DNA of 64,000 bases, taken from contig JALMLS010000416.1 in the NCBI GenBank assembly GCA_038496445.1, positions 80,167-144,166 of the forward strand. The letters run 5' to 3'. The DNA comes from Trichosphaerium sp. ATCC 40318. Lineage: Eukaryota; Discosea; Flabellinia; Trichosidae. The position numbers and the translations under genes are program-made. Positions 22,776 through 34,350 of the stretch are shown here, one piece after another (position 1 is the stretch's first letter; each line of letters opens with the position of its first letter). The notes beneath the pieces are model-generated. The model worked only from the letters and a program-made list of their open reading frames with translations, did not search any database and was not told the origin of the DNA.

Positions 22776-23552
22776 ATGATTAAGTTAGGTTTTCCAGAAG
22801 AGCTCATAGTATCAATGGAAATACGCGACATAACTGAATATGAAGATATTTGGTTTAAAGTATGCGAATACATGCCATTTACTCGATTGGTGGTGCTAGC
22901 GAGCGTCTGTAGAAGTCTACACTCTATTTGCATGAGCAAACATGCTTTGAAGGCTGTTTACAGTATTGAGGCACCAAAGCGAAAGTTTTGGCCTCTGTTG
23001 GATCCTAAAATGACTGCTGAGGGACTGAGAGCTCTATTGATGGAACTTGTGTCATCAACAGACTCTACCTTGTTTGTACTTTACCACCTACAATACGACA
23101 ATGCTGCCCAAATATCTCCTAAAGTTAGAGAAAAGATGTTGGAAGTGTACGGAGAATAGTATTTCTTATTTTTTTGACACAATAATCACGTGACAATAAA
23201 ATTGTAGGTACGATAAATTCGTGTGCTTAACAACACAGGCCCTAGAAGCTGTACTACTATTTCATGGAAGCTTCCTGTATTTGAACTCGGTGTGAGGTTT
23301 TGTTGAAGCTAGTCTTTTTTACTGACTTCTTGTTTAAGGCTCGAAAGTAACAATGATGCTTTGAATAATCTTGTGTGTGTCTTGGTTAAGGAGCAATATA
23401 CACGTATGAAAGAACAAATTGATTCAGGAGGTAATAGGGAAGATAAAATCATGGAGTTTCGCAATTGGGGCATAGGCTTGTTTGGAAAATGCCAGCCATG
23501 GACAAACACTCAGACTGTTACATTGCACACACAATGCTTAGAAAGTTTATGA
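22776..23552 (+). CDS. F-box-like protein
   Basis: A short three-exon gene of about 210 residues. Exon 1 runs from the ATG at 22776 to a GTACGG donor near 23150; exon 2 starts after TTGTAG near 23207 (YDKFVCLTTQALEAVLL) and ends at a GTGAGG donor; exon 3 (LESNNDALNNLVCVLV ...) ends with TGA 23550-23552. Residues about 20-45, IWFKVCEYMPFTRLVVLASV followed by CRSLHSI, match the F-box pattern that binds Skp1. The remaining part has no repeats that I recognise. It is probably an SCF adaptor, but the F-box match is by eye and weak at the first positions. Confidence 0.6.
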
Positions 23553-23836
23553 CATATTCTTTCTTCGTCCTATCATTGGAGCAAAAACAAATCACGTGAG
23601 TAACGTAACGCGAACTCGAAATATTCGCTCAGTAAATTTTTTTCTCATATGATTATGGGAACTTTTTTCTCATTTGATTTTCATCAATTCTCTGGCTAGT
23701 AGTTTAAAACACCTTTGTGGTATGCAACAGTAAAACTTTAAAAAAGAATAATGCTTGTCTTGAAAAGTCTACGAGAAGTTCGAACTTGTATTGATCACTA
23801 CTTACAATAGTTTTTTTTTTAACTTCGCTAGCTTAA

Positions 23837-25781
23837 TTATTTTTCTACTTTTACTACTATATCACTTGATGAAGCCTTCAGTTCACTTGAACCACTCTTA
23901 GCAGAAGCAGTAGCGTTTGAGGTCTTGCTGAATAATGTAGATATGTGTATAGTACTTATGAGCATAACACAGTATCCTGTTATACTTGCTATAAGAAGTC
24001 TTGTGACATCTGGTCTTGATCCGTAACCTCTTAAACCCATAATATACGAAATAATCAGAATTAAGTATATTATCAGTATAGCAGCCATCACCGCAGATTT
24101 AATCATAATCTAATAAAATTGATAAGCTGACGAAAGGGGAACGCAAGAAAAAAAAACCAAAAGAGTTCAGTTTTTTCTCGGAATGGATTTTTGTTTAAGC
24201 GCTTTACCCTCTGGAGGTGTTTTACAGTATTTGATTTAGGTAAATTACTCGTTCTTAATAGCACACGTGTCGCAGTTACAGTGAATGTGATGGCAACTAC
24301 GATCATTACAATCGTCAATACTGTGTACCCAATGACGGCGCTAATGTCAGCAGGCTACACAGGCCATTAGTGCTTTAAAGTGTGAGTGTACATACGTATA
24401 AGGCCACCGCAGAAGAAACAAGCATGAGAATAAAAAATCCACCAAATATTACAGTGATAGTACCCTTGTATCTGTTCATAAAAACGCCAACACTGACTTT
24501 GCTTGATTTCAAAATTTTATGCCAACACAAAGTCACGAGCAATAAAGCACCAAAACCAAACGCGTGTCCGAGGAACAGTAATGCATTTGAAGCCACAGAA
24601 GGGTATATTTTCTTCATACTCCACGGGTCAACGCTATATAGCATCACTCGTACTAAATGGAATTTCCATGAGTTCAGTGAATTGTAAAAAATACTAAAAT
24701 GTTTCTTGTGACGTTGACAAACTTACCAATATTCGCCAAGAGTTCTAACAACAGGACTACCATAGGCAAACTATATATAACAGCTGACGATTGATAGCCC
24801 TTGATCATCTTGTATGAGGCAAACAACTATTAAAAGAGTGATTAAAATCAGAAAAAAACAAAAAAAACGGTTTGGTTTCATACCACGTTGATACACGACC
24901 ATAACGTGGGAATCAATCTCAGTAGCAAGATATACCAAGCAGTATTACTTATCTTTACAAACAAATTTTCCTCTAGCGCTAGAAGTTAAACACAAACAAA
25001 TGCGAGAGTTCCTTTTAAAAAAAAACCCCAGGTATTATTATTACCATATGTGACGATACACGTTACATTCGTTAGTGCCATAATCTGATTGAATTCATCA
25101 GCTATCCCAAAATAATAAGTAAACTGTAAACACTATACAAACCAAATGATATCGTACTTCCAACGCCGACAACAGGTATTGTTATGTCCTTTGTTGATGA
25201 AGCGTCAGTTTTTAAAAAACCTATAACATCATTAATCGTCGTAGGTACCGTGAGTATTACATACCAAGCCCTTTCTCGGCGTCATGAACAATCAATGCAT
25301 TAATACCTTCATCCAGGTGTCTTCTATTTAAAACAGTAAAAACGATGCCGTTTTGTATAAAGACTGATGAGCACATGTTTTAAACTAATAAATTAATCGC
25401 TTACAGTTTTGATCACGTGATAATTTTTGAAAATAATAAAAACCAAAAAACGTTGCAGTGCGTACCGCACAAGCTTCTCTATTGCAAAGTCTTCTGTTGT
25501 TCTATCAAGGAGTAATACTGACCCGTTATGTGTGCCAACATAATCTTCAGTTACTAGATTCCCAATCGCTATTTTCCATTCACCGACGCCTTCAAACCTA
25601 ATACATTTGTCAAATAAAAAAATTCTGTTTCGTTTTCTTTAAAAACTTCGCAGCACAAACTGTGATTTTTAGCCTTCTTGTATAGCCACCACACCATTAC
25701 TATGTAATGACGGATATAATGAACATATTAGGAACGCCAATAACGCTAAAACAAAGGTCCGTAAAAACTGTTACCGGACAT
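23837..25781 (-). CDS. multipass membrane protein with PA-like ectodomain
   Basis: The likely start ATG at 25781 gives a signal peptide, MSALLAFLICSLYPSLHS, but needs a very short intron of about 29 bases. The ectodomain resembles a protease-associated (PA) domain: GSVLLLDRTTEDFAIEKLV, then LDEGINALIVHDAEKG, then TKDITIPVVGVGSTISFG. About seven hydrophobic spans follow (AWYILLRLIPTLWSCINV, YSLPMVVLLLELLANI, ALLFLGHAFGFGALLLVTLC, VIFGGFFILMLVSSAVALY, TIVMIVVAITFTVTATRVLL, VMAAILIIYLILIISYIMGL, LLIASITGYCVMLISTIH) and a Ser/Lys-rich tail ending VVKVEK. The PA-plus-membrane layout recalls sorting receptors and SPP-like proteases, but I see no protease motifs. One 5' exon junction (near 25680) lacks a clean GT donor. 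Confidence 0.5.
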
Positions 25782-27177
25782 GGCTTCATTCTGTTGTGTT
25801 CAATATTCTAACTAACTAGCAGTACATTTTTTTGCTTACGAGGCAAAATAATGGCTGTCTAGTACTATTTAATTACTTACGGGTATGCCACTGAAGGCAC
25901 AATTAAGCTACCACATACGCTTTTACCAGAAGAAGGTAATACAAAGCACATGATCTTAAAACGGTAAGTTCCCCAAACAGTAAAACATAAAAGGCACGTA
26001 CCAGCAATAATAAAACAGTAATACGCTCTGTATTATATGTAATAAATCCTAGAGCCATGTGAGGTACTCCTGGTCCGTTTAAAACTGGTAACAATGGAGA
26101 AATAATCAGAAATCGGTTGACTAAGACGTTCAACGCCTCCAGACGCGCTGTTGAAGCCTACAAAATTGCGTAGCGCTAAGATCAAGCGAAGACTTCAAAA
26201 ACTGCTAAAGTTCGACTGCACAACAAGAAACACATTTACACACATAGGTTATCGCGCGTTATTAATTATGAGCTCCTCTGTACGATCATTGAACTATTAC
26301 GAACGTTATTACAAGCTTGTGATTCGAGCATAGGGACTTGAGCTGGGAAAAAAAGGTAACTAACGCAGAACATGGGAAGTCAGAAAACCTGAATATTTGT
26401 AATAAAGTTATTTTTAATCTGTTTGAAAGACCCCAACGGATGACAATGTCACAACTGAATTATTTTGAGTGCACTATTTCAATACACGTGTACCCTATAG
26501 GATAGTGCTAGAGGCTATAACAGTGAGTGAAACAGTCTTTTTTAGTGCGCTGCTTGTTGTTTTTTATAAATAGTAATTATGTCTGCTTTTGTGCGGAGAA
26601 TTTTCGGTTTGCGTTCACGTGTAATTATGCGGAGAAGGATCCAAGTTAAATTCATCATGTTAAACTGAGAGCCTTTAGTGCGCACCCTCTGTTTGTACCA
26701 TTGGCAGCGGAACACAGGCATAAATAGAATGAGTTTGACAGTTGCTATTCTGTTAACAGTAATTTGACACGGAGTAGGTATTTGTATTCGCTACTTGAGT
26801 CTAATTATTTACTTTCAACCATAGCTCCTCTATTTTATACAGTCTGAAAATAACCTTGATAAAATCTTGCGATGTCTGCTTTTGAGAGTGCCGGAATAAT
26901 TTTTTTTCTATTGTTTTCGCATGCAAATGGCGCTTCTTTGTTTACATGCGGCTTGGTGACGGTCGATATGTAAACAAAAAGTCAAAAAGTAAATTCTAAC
27001 ATTTGTTGTACGGCAGGGTACGGTGATCATCTTCTCACCACTAGAGCGATTGCGCGGATATAGTGGGGGAAGCTGGCCCTTAAGTAGCGATAACATACGT
27101 AATAATCTGGTGACTCTGCTGAAGTAAAGCAGCGCAATAAACTAAAACTTTATTGCTCTAAATTGAGGTTTCTAGAC
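25782..27177. other. intergenic, no gene recognised
   Basis: About 1.4 kb between two minus-strand genes. The minus-strand frame at 25903-26133 begins MNVLVNRFLIISPLLP and is hydrophobic, so it might be an upstream exon of the PA-like membrane gene, but I cannot support a join. CACGTG sites lie near 26486 and 26617. Nothing else seen. Confidence 0.4.
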
Positions 27178-29216
27178 TTAACCAAGAGGTGGTATTGAGG
27201 TACAGCTATCCTTACAAGCGCACAAACTATCATCACATCTTGCAAATGGAAGTACATCAGGTACAACAGCCACTTCAGAGGTCTGAACAAACTCAGTTCC
27301 ATCAACCGTGAAGTGCAATTCAAGAAAAGCAGCTCTGAATCCTACAAATTACTGTTAACAAAGCAGGTGTAGGTACGAAGATCCTTACCAGTGTCAGGAG
27401 TGTCAGGAACACCCCTATAAATTTGACCGCTAGGTGTCAGGGGGAGAATTGTTGTCGACGTCCAAGGAATTCCTTCTGGGAAGCCTCGAAATACGCGTGC
27501 GTTTTCGTTGTATGCTGTCCACATGAGTACTTTCTAATAAAGTTTTAGGACGTTGTTGTCATGTTGTAATAATGAAAACACTTGCCGTTGGTACTACTGA
27601 AGAGACAGCGTAAATTCTACCAGTACGTCTCTTTATCCACGAAACGACTTTAGGTATTTTAATATTATTTATCAAAGCGTTATACCACGTGACAATGCTT
27701 CCACTAATAGAAACGTGAGTTGATGTTTTTTAGATTGGTACGTACATTGCAAGAGTTGGTGCTGTGCCGTGGCGAGAATTAGGTACATATCTCAAAGACT
27801 TTGGTCCACGTAATCTGCTGTAGTAAAACTGGCTGCTTGTTGGCAAAAAAAACCTGTAATAAAACGACGTGAGAACACGGACTTCTAGGATTCTCTAAGG
27901 TTTTTTTAAAACTTACTCATCTCCAGCTGCATTAACAATATATTTTGGTAGTGTGAACCTGTTTTTATAACTGAAAGGATCAACTATATCCATCAACCTT
28001 TGATTCTTGAAAAAAACAATTTAGAAAGTAGCAAAAAACAAAGCTATCACGTGCTTCTCTGGTGTTTAGAAATCCGTTGTATCCAATAGCAGCGTAGTCA
28101 AAAATAGCAAGGCTGAAAAATCCATACGACTATTTATAGACCATTAAAAAAAAAATCACGTGATTATTTAACGTACCCTGAAGTGATGATTTAGTGACGG
28201 AATTAAGTTCAACACGTCAATTACAATAGGAACAATACCAATAACTCTTTGGTCAATTGCAGTTAGCCACGTGGTCCTATAGATGTTAATTTGTGTTTCC
28301 TGACAGTGTGATATCTACCATCCACGTTTAGATTCTCCAATGACAACAAAGTCGTCAATTTGCGCTGTTGTTCTTCCATTGGCTGCTTCCTCGGCAATGA
28401 ACTCTTGAACGGCATCCATCGCTTTCACAGCTGCTTTAACCATTGGTAGCCTTGCAATCTAGGTATTGCATTAATAACACATATCAAGAATGTACGCACA
28501 ATAGAAGAATCAAAGTTGTGCACGTATTCCCACCAAGTGTAAGCGATCAATTCATCTACAAATACTTTAATTTCGTAATATTATTTCTACTAGGGCTGTA
28601 CCTTCTTCTCGTTCGAAGCCTGGAACAGGGTCATCTCTGAAAGATATTTTTTGGTTCGGTACTTGGTAGAGACCAACATACACTGAGTTCAAAGCGAGAA
28701 TAGGCTCAAAAATACCCAAACCAGGTATGCTAGGAAAGTTGTGTCAGCGGACAATCAGCACCAAAGGATAAAAGTCATACGATGTTGGCGGTGTGCCTAG
28801 TGGGTTGGAACCTCCTTCAATATTAAGCATGGCAGTACTATAGTCGACTGTATCAGGGATAGCGCTGAATAAAAGTTTGTCAAAAGAGAAAGAAGCGAAA
28901 GATACAGAAACTCATCTTTTCCACATTACGTTAGACTTACACTACTAGCCAATGCTCCCAGACTGGAACTGATACACGAGGGCTAGAGAGCCATGTTTGA
29001 GAAGTTAACTTGAGTACATTCGCAGTATAGCCAACTCCATTGAAAGATGAAACACGCTCCCACTTGTATCTGTAAATGCCGTAGTGTTAAAAGCGTAATT
29101 CGTGCCTAACATTTATCGTACGTAGCGTCAGGAGCGTTTACATACGCATCCAAGGCAGTGAATGTTCCTAGAGCTACTGATAACGTAATAAAGATGAGAA
29201 ACAGGTGCTGTCTCAT
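27178..29216 (-). CDS. AprA / PhoPQ-related secreted protein
   Basis: A secreted protein of the PhoPQ-activated pathogenicity-related family (alpha/beta-hydrolase-like), which in Dictyostelium includes the proliferation repressor AprA. The ATG at 29216 opens the signal peptide MRQHLFLIFITLSVALGTF. The hallmarks are ALDAYVNAPDATY, LTSQTWLS, VPVWEHWLVV, GLYQVPNQKISF, AVKAMDAVQEFIAEE, GESKRGWTTWLTAIDQRV and IVPIVIDVLN, then NAAGDEFFLPTSSQFYY and the Cys-rich end CDDSLCACKDSC. The Ser of GESKRGW occupies the nucleophile position of the hydrolase fold. About nine exons, stop TAA 27178-27180. It could be an autocrine signal or an extracellular hydrolase; the family name does not imply virulence here. 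Confidence 0.85.
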
Positions 29217-29729
29217 GTGTGTTTGGAAGTTTTGAAAATATCTCCAAATTTTGGCTGTCGACGATTAGTGAAACGTGGTTTTTATCGAGAAATTTTGTGA
29301 TTCACAAAAACTTGAATGAATCAAAATATTGCTGTTTTAATAAATAAGGATTGTACGTACACCGACATTAAATTTTTAACGTGAAGTTATGAGTCGTAGT
29401 CACTACATTTCGCGAAACTTGGCAACACGTGTTTTTTTCGTCAGCCGCTTGTAACTCGTGAATGTCGGAGAAAGTACCACCTCACTCGACAGTGGAGTGT
29501 ATGCGCTTTTGGCATAGCTGTTTATAAATGCGACATGAATAGTGTAATTACCTCACGGTTTGGGAGCACGTGATCTTGCGACACTTGTTTCTGGCTTGCC
29601 CAATTGACAAAGTTTACAACCTTGACAGGAGTTGCTTATCTCTTTTTTCAAATAGAGTTGCTTATCAACTAGCTTTAATACTAACTGGGCAAACAATAAA
29701 TCAAAACGAAACTATTTATTGGTGTTATC
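29217..29729. other. intergenic with tRNA-like repeat fragment
   Basis: About 510 bases. It holds one of three related fragments (about 29470-29545) described under findings, and the 3' flank of the DUF4246 gene. No gene seen. Confidence 0.4.
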
Positions 29730-32024
29730 TTAGTGTTCACACAAAGAAAAAGATCTTTCCCATTTTTCGTTTTCTGAGTTTACGTGATATTTACGTTCAT
29801 CCATCAATGCCAATCTATGACCGCAAGCGTCTTCCCAAGTCATTCCAGACTGTGCATAGCTAACAATCATCTGTATCAGCTCAGGAGGAATTTTTTTACC
29901 TACAAACGTTTCAGCTATTGAATAAGCAAAATGTTAAATAAGAGTTCTGACCTAGTCTGTTGAATACAAGCATGAGAGTAAATGTAAGTCTTCTTGATCT
30001 CACGCCCCACTGTTGCTCGGGTACTTCTTTTGTTGATAGTATTGGTACATCTGGGTTGACAATAAAGAAACAAAGAATTTTTCTGGATTGCATCATATTT
30101 GAGATGTTGTGAAGCGATACAACTTGGTGCTGTAAATCGTTTGGAAACACAATCAACCTTCCTAATAGTTCTTAGTTGTTAATACAGCATATAAACGACA
30201 AAAACCCTTGAATGTGTGGCCGACAACACGTGTTTTGTTATAAAAGAAGATTCAAAAAAGAACATATGCAAGTCTTTTTTTCAAATACCGTGGTTTGTTT
30301 CTACAGATCCAAGGATTTTATGGTTTGTCCACTCGCGTCCTCCATCTGGTTCATCAGGTGCTGGAAACTTGTCAAAAACATCCCCTCTTTCATCATCCTC
30401 ACGCCAACGTCTGAAACAAAGACCAGAATCATTAATTCCTATGTAGCTGAGTAAGTAACAAAAAAGGTATGGACAAAAATAACCATCTTACCTGGAGCAA
30501 CAGAGTAGTAGAATATTGCTGATGCTACGATTTGTTCATGAAACATACCCTCAACATGCCTTTTTCTTTGTCAAAAAAAAAAAAACAAAGGAAAAAAGTT
30601 CTGAGAAATAAAATGGTCGAAGTTCAGTCAACTCTCCACCACCCAGTCCGTGAAAACAAACAATGATAAATGAGTATTGAGTGAAATCAAGGAATTGGTA
30701 AAGATTTGAAACAACGGCTTAAAAAACCTACCATGAGCCTTGATATACCTACAAAAATACTTGTCAGCACATGTCAATGTTGAAGGCAAACGCACATCTC
30801 CTGGTTTAAGTGTGTAGTTTGCTGCTTTTACTATCACTTGAACATTTCTTCCTGTTAATTCATACTCTGGAACATGAGGCACAACTTTATCGAATACTTG
30901 CTCAAGTGTTTTGTAAAATGGCTCATTTGTGTATCTATCAACATTGTTGACATATCCTTCTATTGAACTTTTACCGTTTTTATCTATGTTAAAATTCGTA
31001 GGTAGCCATTGGTACTTTGATGTATCTTGCTGCTTTTTCTCTTTTGAATGGTGAAAGTAACTAATAGGTAAATTAGATAATGCAACCTATACAACCAAAA
31101 CAATGTATCCAACAAAACAAAATCTAACAACTTTCATAAAAATCAAGTTTTTCGTTTTGAACCTTATGATCCTCAACGCAGAACAAATGGTCCCTCAGTG
31201 CAGAACGTAATGATTAAAATTAATTGATTTTTTAATATGAAATAGAGTTCGATGAAGTCGCTCAGCTACATTTGTAGTGGCATACGAGAATAAAAGACTT
31301 TGAAGTAAAACAATAACAACAGGAAAAATATTTCATCGTACTTATATTCCTCAGGGTCTTCGTATTCTCTTTTTGGGCGCTCTCCAAATCTCTTCAAATC
31401 CAATAGCTTCTTATCAGTTCCAGGTAATACCTCAGAAATACCGGCAATGTAAGGAAACATAGAAGGATGAATGATATCCTGAACCATCTCATTTGTGTTT
31501 GGATGAAAGTCAGGTTTACCTTTAAAAAGCACGATTAGTATTTGCTTGAACGGTCATCTTGTAGTTAACAAAAAAATCTTAGGAAAAAGGCCTTTACCTG
31601 TCTGCGCAAGCTCATCTAATTGCGACTCGACCTTTGCTCTTAGATCTTCTGGTATCAAATCATCTGATACAAATACTCTTTCATTGTGTAATTGTTGAGG
31701 TGTCACAAAATGGGATTGGTTGATTTCTTGGACTAGTTCCTCGAAAGCTTGTAAAAGGATGTTTGTTTTGACTCCTTGAGCAGCTAGTTCGTCAAAGTAG
31801 CGACTACGAATCTCATAATCCAACATCTTTGTTCTCCAAAGCAATTTTTGTTGTATTACCTTTTTAACAGCGTCTATGCTGTTGAGATCAGTTTTTGGGC
31901 GTTTCGCGTCTTGTTCATAGCTATCATCAGTGTCAGCACTACGTTTACGCTTAGGAGGCATCATATAGTTATATAGGCGTAGTGGAGCGGGTGGGCGCGT
32001 GTTAAAATAACTTGTAAGAATACC
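29716..32024. repeat. duplicated 2.3-kb unit A (DUF4246 gene)
   Basis: Nearly the whole DUF4246 gene, exons and introns, repeats at 34337-36695 in the same orientation. Even intron text is conserved, for example GTAATGATTAAAATTAAT (near 31208 and 35785), so the duplication is recent. Similarity stops close to 32024, just upstream of the start codon. Confidence 0.8.
29730..31964 (-). CDS. DUF4246 domain protein, paralogue A
   Basis: A probable 2-oxoglutarate/Fe(II)-oxygenase-like protein of the DUF4246 family, common in fungi and some protists. It begins MMPPKRKRS, a strong nuclear-localisation-type start. Family blocks in order: KLLWRTKMLDYEIRSRYFDE, ILLQAFEELVQEINQSHF, VQDIIHPSMFPYIAGIS, YQWLPTNFNIDKNGK, VEGMFHEQIVASAIFYYS, RRWREDDERGD, ILGSVETNHG, LIVFPNDLQHQVVSL, SRKILCFFIVNPDVPILSTK. 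His residues in VEGMFHEQ and LQHQV are candidate metal ligands. It ends FSLCEH at TAA 29730-29732. About seven exons, all open. It was duplicated recently (see the gene at 34351-36633). Confidence 0.85.
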
Positions 32025-33276
32025 CTAAAGAAAGTTCCAGTGAATGTCTTGAAAAATCACAAAAATCACGTGCTTGCTACTAATCGGAAGTTACCCATTG
32101 AAAGTAGCTTGATGCTCCATTTAAATGGCAGCAAACAAAAATCTCGCGTGGTGAGTTTTGATCACAAAGTACACAAAAACGACTCAGTGAAAAGTAAACG
32201 AGGGTAATGTCAGCTCACCGTGCTTATTAAAGCTAGCAATTAGAAAGTTTCGCTCCTTGTTAGTACTACCACAATGTGACTATTGCTTGATAATGTTGGC
32301 CTTCGTGTATTGGCGATAACAAATTTTTCAATGTCAGATCACCACCATTTTCTTGGCAGGAAATATCGCAATATTAGGCACTGTACTAGGTAAGTTCAAG
32401 CCATAGAAGTCTTCAATGAGCTAAAATCGAATTAACAAAGCTGTTGAAATACCACCAAACACTGTATGAATCCTCAACCACAAGCGCTGATTAGTAGCTT
32501 ATGAAAACTCATTGGATGTAACACAGGATAAATAGGAGTAGTATGTGAAAGTTATGCTATTATGTGCATAAGTTATAGGTCAATACATTACATCTCGGAC
32601 TCTCACGGATCCCGCTGATGATGAGTAATATGAATGCCTGTTTGTTTCTGAAGAAATTTTGGTTAGTGTTAGATCCCTATCATTCATTGGCTCCTACAAA
32701 CAACATCAAATGAAGAAGAACCTATCTCTAGGCTTGAACGCTTGGTCGCGAAGCCTGAGACCCTTTGTTTTATTACAAGTTGCAGACACAACAAAACAAT
32801 CACCGAAAAACCAAAGACTTTTCCGAGTACACAATTGCCGTTGTTACACCTTCCAGGTTGTTGAATTTACACGTAAGTCGCAAACCTCCCTTAGTCTCAA
32901 ACGGCCATAAAAACTGGTTTGTACAGCCGCAACAATATTTTACTAGATCTTTGCTGGCGCAACAACCTGTACAGGCAATACCATTGTCAAATAATCAAAA
33001 AGATTACTTTTCTTGCTGATTCTCTCAATATTTTGTTTTTAATCACATGTGATAACATGTTGTACACAATTATTAACCTAGCGTTGGTGCGCCTTTAGCA
33101 GTACTCTTTTATCCGACTCGCCAGTTGGCAGATCAAGTTATGAATCACTCGGCGAGCTACTCTAAGTATCTCAAAAATAAATTTTGTTGGTAGCCCTCTG
33201 ATAGTATGTCAGCAGATAGCCAACGAGGAATCTAAAATGTAAGGTTTATTTGGACAATACAGGAAGTTCACAGTAT
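31965..33276. other. intergenic, no gene recognised
   Basis: About 1.3 kb between DUF4246 paralogue A and the SnoaL-like gene. The open frames near 32659-33019 have no recognisable domain or splice logic. I see nothing supportable. Confidence 0.45.
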
Positions 33277-33786
33277 TTACACCCATCCGAGTTGCTTGGA
33301 GCTAAAATGGTCGTTCCATACTTTGGTCACATGATAAATCTTACCATCTTTGTTGGTATGCATAATATGTACAAAGTCAGTCTCACACGTCTTGCCAGTA
33401 GCTGGTTGAGGTCCTCCAGTTCCTTTATGAGTACCATAGAATCTTCCAGATCCCATATAGATGTTGTCAGCTCCAGAAAATGAATACGCTTTGTACGAGG
33501 ACCCAGGGAAGGTATCGATGCATCTCTCTAAAACAAGTGGTTAGACATTGAACAAGATTTTCAACTAATCACGTGACAAAACTTTATTTCAAAACATACC
33601 TTTCAACCATTCAGCGTATGCTTTTACTGTTTTGAGATCTTTGAGAGCCTCAGTTTGAGCTTCAAATGTTGCATCAGGCGTTATGTACTTCTTGACACCT
33701 TCAAATCCTTTGCCAGTTTCAATAGCATCAAAAAACTGTTTGATATCTTCCATCTTTGTGTTGCTTGTGTTGTTGTTGCTTGTCAT
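33277..33786 (-). CDS. SnoaL-like (NTF2-fold) small protein
   Basis: A two-exon gene of about 133 residues. Exon 1 (MTSNNNTSNTKMEDIKQFFD ... AEWLKE) joins across a GTATGT intron that contains GTCACGTGAT to exon 2 (RCIDTFPGSSYKAYSFSGAD ... KQLGWV), stop TAA 33277-33279. The length, the pattern of an N-terminal helix followed by YITPDATFEA, and the late strands (FVHIMHTNKDGKIYHVTKVW) match the SnoaL-like/NTF2 cone fold used by polyketide cyclases, ester cyclases and binding proteins. A catalytic role is not certain. It lies between the two DUF4246 copies in the same orientation and is itself not duplicated in the window. Confidence 0.75.
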
Positions 33787-34350
33787 GTTTCTACTGTCTT
33801 GTTTTGTTTTGTACTAATCTATCTATTTAAGGCATAGGAGGTGCGAATTCGTTGTATTCCGTGTGACTAGAATGGACAAAAGGTACGAATTCATATTGTG
33901 TGTCACGTCAGGGTTCCATCTCACTCCTGGCAGAGTGTGCTAACCCCTTATGGCATTAATGGTTTCTAAATGCTACGATTATGTTGCGATACTTCCGCTT
34001 TCCGCACAATCCTCCGCATACGCTATGATTCGTCATAAATCACAACCTTGGTTCTCTGAAGACGGCTAACGCTAGAGCTAAAAGCAGTATCGTACGTTTA
34101 GATTGTGCCTTCAGCTCAAAAAGAGTTTGAAAAATAAATACAGTTTGTAGCACTAGTAAATATTAAAAACAAACAAAGTCATAAAATAGCATTCATCTCG
34201 GATCCCGTTTCTTCATGTTACAAGTAGTTGTAAGGTTTAATATTAAGACTGGTGACATAGAAATACAGCACATTCCAGCCTCACTTTTTTAGAAAGTGAT
34301 AGTACAATTGGTGACAAACAATATTCAAAAACAGCTATTTTATTGTTATC
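33787..34350. other. intergenic with tRNA-like repeat fragment
   Basis: About 560 bases upstream of the SnoaL-like gene and downstream of DUF4246 paralogue B. It holds a weaker copy of the fragment also seen near 29470 and 55150 (about 33910-33985). No gene seen. Confidence 0.4.

Noticed and set aside
27178-29216. Reading the PhoPQ-related gene as a virulence factor
   Set aside because: The family name comes from bacterial regulation; protist members such as AprA are secreted growth regulators, and nothing here indicates toxicity.
32659-33019. Plus-strand frames in the gap between DUF4246 A and the SnoaL-like gene
   Set aside because: Two overlapping frames without domain, signal or splice logic.
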